From assembly GCF_004331685.1 (NCBI RefSeq), contig NZ_SJSM01000004.1, forward strand, positions 248,001-312,000: DNA of 64,000 nucleotides, written 5' to 3'. This DNA is from Pedobacter hiemivivus. Lineage in GTDB: Bacteria; Bacteroidota; Bacteroidia; Sphingobacteriales; Sphingobacteriaceae. The notes below the pieces were generated by a model, which saw nothing but the letters and a program-made list of their open reading frames with translations, ran no database searches and was not told where the DNA came from. The translations under genes and the position numbers were made by a program. This document shows, piece by piece, positions 8,611 through 16,254 of this stretch; positions within the stretch are counted from its first letter, which is position 1, and every line of letters begins with the position of its first letter.

Positions 8611-9843
8611 TTATTTTACGTGCTGAATAGCAGTAATCAATCCACCTTCAACTTTAAGCCCTCTTGTAGCCGTGTGAGTAGAAGCATCCACTTTGTAAAC
8701 CCAGGTAGTGCCATCTGTAAGGTTTACACCCATATAACCAGTTTTTCCATCTTTAGGGCTGTAGTTATTTACAGTCACATTTACGATGCTAGCAGCGTCA
8801 GGAAAACCAGTTACCATTGATACGGTCTTGTTTACCACATCTACAATAGCCAGGCGCTTACCATCAACATAAGCGCCAGTTGTAGCCTTTACCTCCAGGT
8901 TAGCAATGAATTTATTTTGACCAACATATAACCAGTTCGTAATTACATATCCGTTAGAAGCCGTTTCGAAGTTCATTAAATAAGTCTGGTCAAATTCAGT
9001 TGTACCAGCTTTAATACGGGTAATAGACGATGGTTTAGTAGAAGTCAGCACACCACCTTTTTGTGCTACAGAAGAAGAAAAGGCATAAGTATCCCCATTT
9101 TCAACTACAGCTAAACCATCAGTAAAGTACCTTCCGATAAAGCTTGTACGGGTATCCTTAATTGTTTTTTCATATTGCATAGCAGGATAAGAATAAACTG
9201 CGATACCAGCGAAATCAGGATAGTCTGTTTCGAAACTATTGTTTTTAATGCTGAAAAAAGGAGCAAAAATTTTGGTTCCTACCTGCTTAATCCAACTAAA
9301 GTGAGCAATCTCTCCGTTTTGAGAAGCAGCAACAGCATCCAATGTACCCTCTGAAGTTTGTACATTAGTTTCTGTGCTCACAATATACCAGTTCGCTAAA
9401 GTAGGTCCAGTAGCGGCATAAGCTCTTGGTACTTTTACCATTAAAATATCCTTATTCACAGGAGCGAAAGCATGAACAGTTGCCGCAGTAAAATCACTTA
9501 ATTTACTGATCTTTCCCTCTTTAACATCATAAACCGTAACCGCACCAGGGTTACCACGACCGTAAAGCATGCTAAAGAATTTTGTACCAGAGGTAACATA
9601 GTAACGGTAAGTACCGTCTTGCTCCACACCATTACCGATAATGGATACTTTACCTTCTTCAAGGCTACTTGCAGTAACCAGGTAATCTGCTTTCCCTGTT
9701 TGGGCAACCGGGGTAACTGCCAATATGTAGTTTCCAGGGTTTTCAGGAATAACCTCTCTATTATTTTTTTTGCAAGAAGATAAAACAGCGGCGAACATCA
9801 GAACGGATAGTGCCTTGGTAATCATTGTTTTCATATCAGTCAT
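8611..9843 (-). CDS. DUF4374-family lipoprotein, 410 aa
   Basis: A lipoprotein signal peptide ends in AAVLSSCKK (Cys24; Met4 is an equally good start). The mature part is rich in short strands with repeated turns (YYVTSGTKFFSMLYGRGNPG, GRYFTDGLAVVENGDTYAFS) and matches the DUF4374 group. These are beta-propeller-like surface lipoproteins that regularly sit between a TonB receptor and a PepSY membrane protein, as here (18 bp after the receptor, 46 bp before PepSY). By position it is probably a substrate-binding partner of the receptor, or helps free the metal from the ligand. This role is inferred from neighbourhood only. Confidence 0.85.
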   Translation of the reverse strand: MTDMKTMITKALSVLMFAAVLSSCKKNNREVIPENPGNYILAVTPVAQTGKADYLVTASSLEEGKVSIIGNGVEQDGTYRYYVTSGTKFFSMLYGRGNPGAVTVYDVKEGKISKLSDFTAATVHAFAPVNKDILMVKVPRAYAATGPTLANWYIVSTETNVQTSEGTLDAVAASQNGEIAHFSWIKQVGTKIFAPFFSIKNNSFETDYPDFAGIAVYSYPAMQYEKTIKDTRTSFIGRYFTDGLAVVENGDTYAFSSSVAQKGGVLTSTKPSSITRIKAGTTEFDQTYLMNFETASNGYVITNWLYVGQNKFIANLEVKATTGAYVDGKRLAIVDVVNKTVSMVTGFPDAASIVNVTVNNYSPKDGKTGYMGVNLTDGTTWVYKVDASTHTATRGLKVEGGLITAIQHVK

Positions 9844-9861
9844 TATTAATTGAGTTATTTA

Positions 9862-12225
9862 TTATTGTTGATTTTTATTAAAGAAATATCTAAGGTTTAA
9901 GTAGAACCCGCGACCAGGTTTTTGCAGACTGAAGTTATCGTACAGGGGTTTATCCGTAAGGTTTTTCGCCTCTAATGAAATATTGTAACGACCGTTCTTC
10001 ATGCTGTATACCAGGTTAACATCATGTGCGAGTTGTGTGGGGATTCCGTTTTTATCAGCCATATTACTACTGCCGAGGCTTGGCCAGTACAACCAAAATT
10101 GATTGACATAAAGTAGGTTGTACCCTACCGTCAGGTGATTACCTTTTTTTCCGATGTCCCTTAAGGACACACTTGCATCCAGATTCCCAAACAAATATGG
10201 AATGTTAGGCATCTGGTCTAAATAGACGTCGCTTTCCGAAGTATATCCATCTTCATATTTCTGCAAATTTTGCAGATATTGATAAGTCATGGTCCCACCA
10301 ATAGATAACCAGTTTTTATAAGAATATCTTACTTCCCCATCTACCCCAATTGTACTTACTCCCTCTTTGTTGTTAGAGATGGTTTTACCTTGGGCTTTAC
10401 TCAGGAGATTAATTGTGTTATAAATGAAGTCGCTAGAATACCTGTAAATCCCGTTGGCCGTTACAGAAAAACGATGCTCCTTATTGAGGCTAAATCCATA
10501 GACCATTCCTATGTTAAAATTATCGCTCTTTTCCGGTTTCAATGTCGGGTTTGGATCTTGATTTTCTAAATCACCAAATATTTCCGTTGCTTCCGGCATC
10601 CGGTTAGCCATTTCATAGGAAGTTCTGACTTGCAGGTTTGGATTGAAAAAATAAGCGATAGCAAATCCATAACCTATTTTTTCAGTAACGTTGTTAAGAT
10701 TTTTGCTTTCGATGATATTGTTCTGATAAATGTACTTCCCAAAAAAGTTCGCACTCCATTTATTATCAATATCATAACTATAGCCAAAGCCGAGTACATT
10801 TTTATCCATCTTTTTAGCTGGATCAAGCTTATCATTAGCAGGGATCAATAAATCTTTCGTTTCACGGTTAAAGGTGGAAAAAACATTGTTGATGGCTACC
10901 GAATGCCTTTCGCTGATCTTGTAACTAACCATTGCAGTTGCCAAACCATTATGATTATAGTATTTAGCGTCGGTATGCGCACGTTCACCATAAGCGGCTT
11001 TTGGCGTACGTACGCCATACCAATTGTAACTTGCACGAGCAGTATCTATATTCCTTTCAAATCCAAGGTTGTAGTTAGCATTTATGGTAACATCCATCCC
11101 TTTTATCAGATTTGTTTTTTTGTATTTAAGTGATGGCATCACAATGTTTCCACGCCTGTGGAATGCACCAAAAACTTCATCTGGACGTGCACCGGTTTGC
11201 ATTTCTTTATAATTCTGTCCCATTGTGATTCCGAATAATAAATTATCTGCGAAAGATTTATCGATTACACCAACATTTGCAATCAAAGTCTCGTTATGGT
11301 ATACGTCATGAAACCTGGGTAATGAAATTTCAGGTCCTTGTACATTTGTAAGTCTTGACGGCAATTGCACCTTGTAATTATTATCTGAGTAATTCTGAAA
11401 AGCACTTACCTGAACAGTAAAACCTGATTTTGAGGTAGCAGCAGCATTAATCACCCCTCTGTGGGTATTGAACGATCCATATGAGTAAGATGCATCCACA
11501 TAATTCCTGTGCTTGTTGCCAGTCACAATATTTACGGCACCACCTAAAGCATCAGAACCTAACCACATCGGTACTACCCCCTTGTATACTTCTACACGCT
11601 CGGCGACATTGATGGGGATGTTGTTGATTTGAAAAGAAGAACCAAAGTTGTCCATTGGAATTCCGTCAATAAAGTAGCGGATATGCTTACCAGAAAAACC
11701 ATTTAAGGATATATTAAAACTAGAACCAACACCACCTGTTTCCCTCACCCGCACACCGGCAACCCGATCCAGGGCGCTGGAAATGTCCATTGTTGTATTA
11801 TATAACTTGGTTGCATCCACAGCAGTTACGTTAAAGGCTTGCCTATTCACTTCTTTAACTGCAGTACGCCCCATCACTACAACTTCTGCAAGGTCATTAT
11901 GAATAGACTTTAAGTTGAATTTGAGTTGTCTGATGACTGGTGTACCTACTAATACTAGTTTTTGTACAGATTCAACATAACCTAAATACCGAACGCTGAT
12001 CTTATGGTCGCCTGCTCCAATCTCTTGAATTTTAAATTTCCCTTCAGCATCTGTTAGGGTAGATTTATTGGTTCCTAAAACCTGAATACCTGCTCCAATA
12101 AGTAGCTCTCCAGTAGTAGATGTTACTATTCCTTCTATCGTATATTTCTCCTGTGCCTGGGCGAAAAATCCGATAAAAAGAAAGAAAATCAACCATATGT
12201 ACTTGTAATGAGTAGCAATTCGCAT
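9862..12225 (-). CDS. TonB-dependent siderophore-type receptor, about 787 aa
   Basis: The frame is open to a Met codon at 12270, but the signal peptide begins at the internal ATG at 12225 (MRIATHYKYIWLIFFLFIGF, cleaved near AQA), which I take as the start. A CarboxypepD_reg-like domain follows (YTIEGIVTSTTGELLIGAGI), then a plug with NGFSGKHIRYFIDGIPMDN and VEVYKGVVPMWLGSDALGGA, and a barrel ending in GRGFYLNLRYFF. It heads an operon with DUF4374 and PepSY proteins and is divergent from an AraC regulator, the usual arrangement for iron-siderophore uptake. The ligand itself is not readable. A -7 element (12268-12275) sits 43-50 bp upstream of this start. Confidence 0.92.
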   Translation of the reverse strand: MRIATHYKYIWLIFFLFIGFFAQAQEKYTIEGIVTSTTGELLIGAGIQVLGTNKSTLTDAEGKFKIQEIGAGDHKISVRYLGYVESVQKLVLVGTPVIRQLKFNLKSIHNDLAEVVVMGRTAVKEVNRQAFNVTAVDATKLYNTTMDISSALDRVAGVRVRETGGVGSSFNISLNGFSGKHIRYFIDGIPMDNFGSSFQINNIPINVAERVEVYKGVVPMWLGSDALGGAVNIVTGNKHRNYVDASYSYGSFNTHRGVINAAATSKSGFTVQVSAFQNYSDNNYKVQLPSRLTNVQGPEISLPRFHDVYHNETLIANVGVIDKSFADNLLFGITMGQNYKEMQTGARPDEVFGAFHRRGNIVMPSLKYKKTNLIKGMDVTINANYNLGFERNIDTARASYNWYGVRTPKAAYGERAHTDAKYYNHNGLATAMVSYKISERHSVAINNVFSTFNRETKDLLIPANDKLDPAKKMDKNVLGFGYSYDIDNKWSANFFGKYIYQNNIIESKNLNNVTEKIGYGFAIAYFFNPNLQVRTSYEMANRMPEATEIFGDLENQDPNPTLKPEKSDNFNIGMVYGFSLNKEHRFSVTANGIYRYSSDFIYNTINLLSKAQGKTISNNKEGVSTIGVDGEVRYSYKNWLSIGGTMTYQYLQNLQKYEDGYTSESDVYLDQMPNIPYLFGNLDASVSLRDIGKKGNHLTVGYNLLYVNQFWLYWPSLGSSNMADKNGIPTQLAHDVNLVYSMKNGRYNISLEAKNLTDKPLYDNFSLQKPGRGFYLNLRYFFNKNQQ

Positions 12226-12267
12226 ATTATATATATTAACTTTATTTAGATTAATTCTTAATTGACG

Positions 12268-12275
12268 CAAAAATA
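12268..12275 (-). promoter_or_regulatory. Candidate -7 promoter element (TATTTTTG on the minus strand) of the siderophore operon
   Basis: On the minus strand this reads TATTTTTG, an exact match to the Bacteroidota -7 consensus TAnnTTTG. Transcription would start near 12262, giving a leader of about 37 nt to the ATG at 12225. No good -33 TTTG is visible. The AraC frame on the other strand begins within 20 bp, so the two promoters would overlap. Confidence 0.5.
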
Positions 12276-12284
12276 TATGTTACT

Positions 12285-12839
12285 TTGTACGATAGTTGCA
12301 GTAATGCATACGAATTAAGCAGAGAATTTAAAGGCCCTTATATGGTAGATATTTACATCAAAGACAAGTTTGGAAAATTGATCTTATCTGAAAAAATACA
12401 GGCGAAAGAGGATATATATTATGAGAAAACAGTCATAATTGCAAAGAACCAAACGCTTAAAGTAACCATTACTTTAAACACAGCTTTCCCCCCTACTGAT
12501 CTAGCTTGGACAGAAAAAGAGCTACAAACATTTGATAAAATCATCGAACTGATTAGCAAGGATCTTTCCAGGAATTTTTCTATTGAAGAGTTGGCCGATC
12601 ATGTTGGTATGAACCGTACCAAATTACAAGCTGGATTTAAACAGGTGTTTAATAAAACCATAAATTCCTTTACGCAGGAATTGAAAATGCAAAGTGCTAA
12701 GGACTTGATAACCGGAAATAAGGGCTATAGTTTAAAGGAGATTGCAAGTATGCTAGGTTACAGACATTCCAATCATTTTTCTGTCGCATTTAAGAAGAGA
12801 TTTAACGTTTCCCCTTCTGTCTTTAAAAAAATTGATTAA
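12285..12839 (+). CDS. AraC-family regulator, short form (184 aa or less)
   Basis: The C-terminal half (about 85-184) is a complete AraC DNA-binding domain with two helix-turn-helix units: FSIEELADHVGMNRTKLQAG and YSLKEIASMLGYRHSNHFSV, ending in FNVSPSVFKK. The N-terminal part is much shorter than in PchR-type siderophore regulators (usually about 280-330 aa). The frame has no ATG until codon 20 (12342); the first usable start is TTG at 12285, with a stop upstream at 12252-12254. It may be a naturally short regulator or one that lost its sensor domain. It is divergent from the siderophore receptor operon, which it probably controls. Confidence 0.75.
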   Translation: MYDSCSNAYELSREFKGPYMVDIYIKDKFGKLILSEKIQAKEDIYYEKTVIIAKNQTLKVTITLNTAFPPTDLAWTEKELQTFDKIIELISKDLSRNFSIEELADHVGMNRTKLQAGFKQVFNKTINSFTQELKMQSAKDLITGNKGYSLKEIASMLGYRHSNHFSVAFKKRFNVSPSVFKKID

Positions 12840-12976
12840 AACAAGAGGATTACCTATCTTTTCATAGCATAAGATGAAAAGAATTGAACAGCTGACCTTA
12901 TTATTAACCAAAAGTTAACAAAACCTTGAATGAGCTATTAACAGGCTCGGGAAGCCCTCTGTTTAAAGAAATATTA

Positions 12977-13031
12977 AACAAGGAGATAACAGGGATCAAA
13001 CAGGGACTTAACAGGGACATAACAGGGGCAA
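12977..13031 (+). repeat. Five tandem AACAGGG-type heptamers with an exact 11-bp period
   Basis: AACAAGG at 12977, then AACAGGG at 12988, 12999, 13010 and 13021, so each unit is a conserved heptamer followed by four variable bases. A sixth, out-of-phase AACAGGC lies at 12940. The 7+4 layout is the one used by PhoB/OmpR-type regulators and by some iterons: all units lie on one face of the helix. The period is not a multiple of three, so a coding repeat is unlikely. Confidence 0.8.
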
Positions 13032-13112
13032 ATCCTTGTTAAATCCCCAGTACTTCCTTGTTACATTGTAGTTAAATCCATGTTCTTATCGAGACACTTA
13101 TTATCTCCTTGT
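12978..13112. repeat. 12-bp perfect inverted repeat pair flanking the tandem array
   Basis: ACAAGGAGATAA (12978-12989) and its exact reverse complement TTATCTCCTTGT (13101-13112) lie 111 bp apart and bracket most of the tandem repeat. Further CCTTGTTA copies (13034 and 13057 region) lie inside. In RNA this could fold as one long stem with the repeat array in the loop. Confidence 0.6.
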
Positions 13113-13151
13113 AAATTCATTATATGGTGATAAAGCGCTGTGTTTATGCTA

Positions 13152-13454
13152 TTACCCGTAATAACATAAATAAGCTACATCATCATTACATGTCGCTTCA
13201 AACGAAGTTCCTGCAGCCACATCAAACGCTTCTTGTTCTGCATATTTTTTAATTGCTCCATCTGCGGTTAGCTTTACCTCCATAATACCTGATATAATGA
13301 CCATTTTTTCAGGTGATGAGGCCGCAAAAGTATAAGTCCCCTTTTTCATTACACCCACAGTAGCTTTGCCTTTAGCGGTTTCCAATCCAAGGCTTTGAAC
13401 TTTCCCTTCGAAATATACATTGTGACTTATTGGAGAATTGGTTGAATTACTCAT
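13152..13454 (-). CDS. ppnP: Pyrimidine/purine nucleoside phosphorylase PpnP (DUF1255, YaiE family), 100 aa
   Basis: The small cupin-like fold of PpnP is recognisable: NVYFEGKVQSLGLETAKGKATVGVM, then GTYTFAASSPEKMVIISG and a late FDVAAGTSFE. The family is 94-105 aa and phosphorolyses several nucleosides to base and ribose-1-phosphate. The frame stays open 43 codons further up, into the Uma2 gene, but only the Met at 13454 gives the family's normal N-terminus, so I start there. It lies 67 bp downstream of the Uma2 gene on the same strand and may share its transcript. Confidence 0.88.
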   Translation of the reverse strand: MSNSTNSPISHNVYFEGKVQSLGLETAKGKATVGVMKKGTYTFAASSPEKMVIISGIMEVKLTADGAIKKYAEQEAFDVAAGTSFEATCNDDVAYLCYYG

Positions 13455-13521
13455 GATTTTGGTTCTATTGTTTAAGGTTAATATTAAAAAGGCAAATGTA
13501 TTGAAATCAAACAGTTTTTTC

Positions 13522-14217
13522 TTACTCAACTGTAACAGGAACACTTTCGGGAAGAACCGGAACTTCAGTTTGAAATATTTCATCCAAGTTTAAACTGAAA
13601 CCGGGTAATATATCAGAAGTAAATTTGTCGCCAACGATAAATGGTGGAGCGGTGAAATAGTTACCCGAATCATTGAGTACATGTTTTAAAAATGTTTTGG
13701 TGTTGGGATCAACAATCCAATACTCTTTAACCCCAAATTCCTGATACAATTCATACTTGATCTGCAAATCTTTTTGATTGTTACTCGGTGACAAAATCTC
13801 GACCACGATATTCGGGGGACCGATACAACCTTTTCTATCCAGCTTTTGAAGGTCACAGATCACACAAATATCTGGCTGAACTACAGTGTAAATATTTTTA
13901 TCGTCTTTTGATCCTTTAGGAAACCGAACATCAAAAGGAGCAGAGAAAACAGAGCACTTTTTCCCTTTTAAATGAATATATAGTTCTGCAGCAACTTCCC
14001 TTGATACTTCCTGATGAAAGGTTAGCGGAGCACTCATCTCAAAGATCTTACCTCTAATTAATTCTAGTCGTTCCTCGAATTTCCAATTTAGATAATTGGC
14101 ATAAGAATAAGTTCCTGAAAGATCTATCTCATTGAAATGATGTACAATAGGGTTTCCTGTCTGATAGGGCTTTGTTTTTTTCTGCTTAACTGTTTTCTTC
14201 TCGTTCATATCTGGCAT
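13522..14217 (-). CDS. Uma2-family (DUF820) putative endonuclease, 231 aa
   Basis: A PD-(D/E)XK nuclease-like core is visible: ELIRGKIFEMSAPLTFHQEV near the start, VVQPDICVICD (first acidic residue), VVEILSPSNNQKDLQIKYEL (acidic residue and Lys) and VKEYWIVDP. This is the Uma2/DUF820 pattern. The family is widespread and often multicopy, sometimes near mobile DNA; its biological target is unknown. The N-terminus (residues 1-20) is Lys/Thr-rich and probably disordered. It is monocistronic or leads into ppnP. Confidence 0.88.
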   Translation of the reverse strand: MPDMNEKKTVKQKKTKPYQTGNPIVHHFNEIDLSGTYSYANYLNWKFEERLELIRGKIFEMSAPLTFHQEVSREVAAELYIHLKGKKCSVFSAPFDVRFPKGSKDDKNIYTVVQPDICVICDLQKLDRKGCIGPPNIVVEILSPSNNQKDLQIKYELYQEFGVKEYWIVDPNTKTFLKHVLNDSGNYFTAPPFIVGDKFTSDILPGFSLNLDEIFQTEVPVLPESVPVTVE

Positions 14218-14343
14218 TTTTAATTCACCGTAAAGATATAAATATTATCCAATAACAACAATAAATATATTTTATAAAGAAATAAAATATATTATAGTTT
14301 AATACAGAATTTTATAAAAAAGCAGATATAAATTAAGTTTTTG

Positions 14344-14351
14344 TATCTTTG
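14344..14351 (+). promoter_or_regulatory. -7 promoter element TATCTTTG of rnpB
   Basis: An exact TAnnTTTG match ends seven bases before the first P1 base of RNase P RNA (about 14358), the spacing expected for a Bacteroidota sigma-ABfr promoter. The region before it is strongly A+T-rich; no clear -33 TTTG is seen. Confidence 0.7.
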
Positions 14352-14357
14352 TGCAAA

Positions 14358-14730
14358 ATGCAAGCTGTTCTATCGCTGGCCCGATCAAAAGGGAAAGAGG
14401 AAAGTCCGGGCAACACAGAGCATCTCGCTTCCTAACGGGAAGAGGCTCAGGACTGAATGCCTGAGTTATGGAAAGTGCCGCAGAAAATATACCGCCGATG
14501 GCTTTTAAGCACAGGTAAGGTTGAAAACGTGAGGTAAGAGCTCACGATTTTTCCGGGCGATCGGAAGAGTGGTAAACCCCGGGAGTTGAAAGACCAAATA
14601 GGCTAACGTATGTAGGGCTGCTCGTCCGATGTTAGTGGGTAGGTCGTTAGAGATAAATGGTAACATTTATAGTAGATTAATGGTAGAATCCTAATTTATT
14701 GGGAACAGAACCCGGCTTATAGGCTTGCAT
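14358..14730 (+). ncRNA. rnpB: RNase P RNA, class A
   Basis: The RNA is bounded by the P1 helix ATGCAAGC (14358-14365) with GCTTGCAT (14723-14730). Inside are the conserved RNase P blocks: GGAAAGAGGAAAGTCCGGGC in the CR-I region (about 14391-14410), GAAAGTGCCGCAGAAAATA (about 14471-14489), GGTAAACCCCGGGAG near the middle, and the 3' CR-V block ending in GAACAGAACCCGGCTTAT. It is the catalytic RNA that removes 5' leaders of tRNA precursors. The T-rich stretch after P1 (14731-14740) probably ends transcription. Confidence 0.97.
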
Positions 14731-14805
14731 TTTTTTATTTTATAAAGGGGTTATTGATAATATAAATTATATTAGTACCCTAACACGAAAATGATTAGCA
14801 TATCT

Positions 14806-16212
14806 ATGGCAAAATTATTGATAATTGATGATGAGCGGGCAATACGAAACACCCTTCGGGAAATTTTAGAATACGAAAACTACGAAGTTGATGATATAGA
14901 CAATGGTGTTGAGGGATTAGAGCTCATTAAGAAAAAGAAATACGATCTTGTTCTTTGTGACATCAAAATGAATAGAATGGACGGCATGGAAGTGCTTGAA
15001 CAAGCATTAGCTTTTAGTCCTGACCTTCCTTTTATCATGATATCTGGCCATGGCACAGTTGAAACGGCCATTGAAGCTAGTAAAAAAGGTGCTTTCGACT
15101 TTATTTCTAAACCACCTGATCTAAACAGATTATTAATTACGGTTAGAAATGCGCTTGACAGAGGTACTTTAGTTACTGAAACTAAGGTCTTAAAAAGAAA
15201 AGCTAGCAAAACAAGAGATATTCTTGGTAGCTCTGATAGCATCAACAAAATTAAAGAGACGATTGAACGCGTTGCACCTACCGAAGCAAGGGTTTTAATA
15301 ACCGGCGCCAATGGTAGTGGTAAAGAATTGGTTGCGCGCTGGTTACACGAAAAATCTCAACGTGCTGAAAATCCGCTTATTGAGGTAAACTGTGCTGCTA
15401 TCCCTTCTGAATTAATTGAAAGTGAACTTTTTGGTCACGAAAAAGGTTCTTTTACCTCAGCTGTAAAACAACGCATTGGTAAATTTGAATTGGCTAATGG
15501 TGGTACCCTATTTCTAGATGAAATTGGTGATATGAGCCTTTCTGCACAAGCTAAAGTATTGCGTGCTTTACAAGAGCATAAAATTACCCGTGTTGGTGGC
15601 GAAAAAGAACAGGAAGTAAACGTTCGCGTACTTGCTGCGACCAATAAAGATCTTTTAAAAGAAATTGAAGCTGGTAATTTCCGTATGGATTTATACCATC
15701 GCTTAAATGTAATTAATATACATGTTCCTCATTTAACGGAACGGACTGAAGATATTCCTGAAATTGCCTTGAACTTCCTTGAAGAAATTTGTCGCGATTA
15801 TGGGATGCCTGCTAAGAAGATCAACGATGCTGCTATGGCCGCATTGCAAGCTTTACCCTGGACTGGAAACGTTCGTGAGTTGCACAATATGATTGAGCGT
15901 TTGATTATTTTAAGTGATAAAGCCATCACCGAAAACGATGTGATCTCTTTTGCCAATCCAGGTGGAGGAACAAACATTGGTGCTATGGGTTCAAACAATG
16001 GTCATGCTGGATCGCAAAACAGTCAGTCGATTGACTATGAGAAATTCAACAACTTCCAGGATTATAAAGATCATGCAGAAAGAGAGTTTATCAAATTTAA
16101 GCTAGAGAAAAACAATTGGAACGTATCCAAAACTGCTGATGACATCGAAATTCAACGCAGTCATCTATATAGTAAGATTGAGAAATTTGGCTTGAAAAGA
16201 GCAACAGAATAA
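14806..16212 (+). CDS. NtrC-type sigma-54-dependent response regulator, about 468 aa
   Basis: The frame opens at ATG 14791, but the domain begins at the ATG at 14806 (MAKLLIIDDERAIRN), the more likely start. Domains (numbered from 14791): receiver with Asp57 (LVLCDIKM) to about 120; AAA+ domain from about 145 with Walker A GANGSGKE, Walker B TLFLDEIGD and ALPWTGNVRELHN; Fis-type helix-turn-helix at the end (NWNVSKTADDIEIQRSHLYS). The sigma-54 contact loop reads GSFTSA instead of GAFTGA. No kinase lies beside it, so it is an orphan here. A strong hairpin terminator follows. Confidence 0.93.
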   Translation: MAKLLIIDDERAIRNTLREILEYENYEVDDIDNGVEGLELIKKKKYDLVLCDIKMNRMDGMEVLEQALAFSPDLPFIMISGHGTVETAIEASKKGAFDFISKPPDLNRLLITVRNALDRGTLVTETKVLKRKASKTRDILGSSDSINKIKETIERVAPTEARVLITGANGSGKELVARWLHEKSQRAENPLIEVNCAAIPSELIESELFGHEKGSFTSAVKQRIGKFELANGGTLFLDEIGDMSLSAQAKVLRALQEHKITRVGGEKEQEVNVRVLAATNKDLLKEIEAGNFRMDLYHRLNVINIHVPHLTERTEDIPEIALNFLEEICRDYGMPAKKINDAAMAALQALPWTGNVRELHNMIERLIILSDKAITENDVISFANPGGGTNIGAMGSNNGHAGSQNSQSIDYEKFNNFQDYKDHAEREFIKFKLEKNNWNVSKTADDIEIQRSHLYSKIEKFGLKRATE

Positions 16213-16218
16213 AAAAAA

Positions 16219-16250
16219 ACTCCTGATTAAAATCAGGAGTTTTTTTTTTA
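16219..16250. terminator. Rho-independent terminator, probably bidirectional
   Basis: ACTCCTGATT (16219-16228) pairs with AATCAGGAGT (16231-16240), preceded by nine A and followed by nine T. It lies 7 bp after the NtrC-type gene and 5-15 bp from the stop of the convergent ClC gene, so it can serve both strands. Confidence 0.92.
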
Positions 16251-16254
16251 TACA

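Larger units (their letters stand above)
12840..13151. other. Gene-free stretch between two convergent 3' ends, with a short tandem-repeat array
   Basis: This lies between the AraC stop and the ppnP stop. It holds five 11-bp tandem units (12977-13027) and a 12-bp inverted pair (12978-12989 with 13101-13112), described separately. I see no convincing reading frame; the frame across the repeats ends at 13041 and has no good start. Because both flanking genes end here, it is not an ordinary promoter region. Confidence 0.6.

Noticed and set aside
12977..13031. CRISPR-like array
   Set aside because: The units are 7+4 bp, far too short for CRISPR repeats and spacers, and no cas genes are in the window.
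13455..13583. Longer N-terminus of ppnP
   Set aside because: The extra 43 codons overlap the Uma2 gene and do not match the family, which starts at the Met at 13454.
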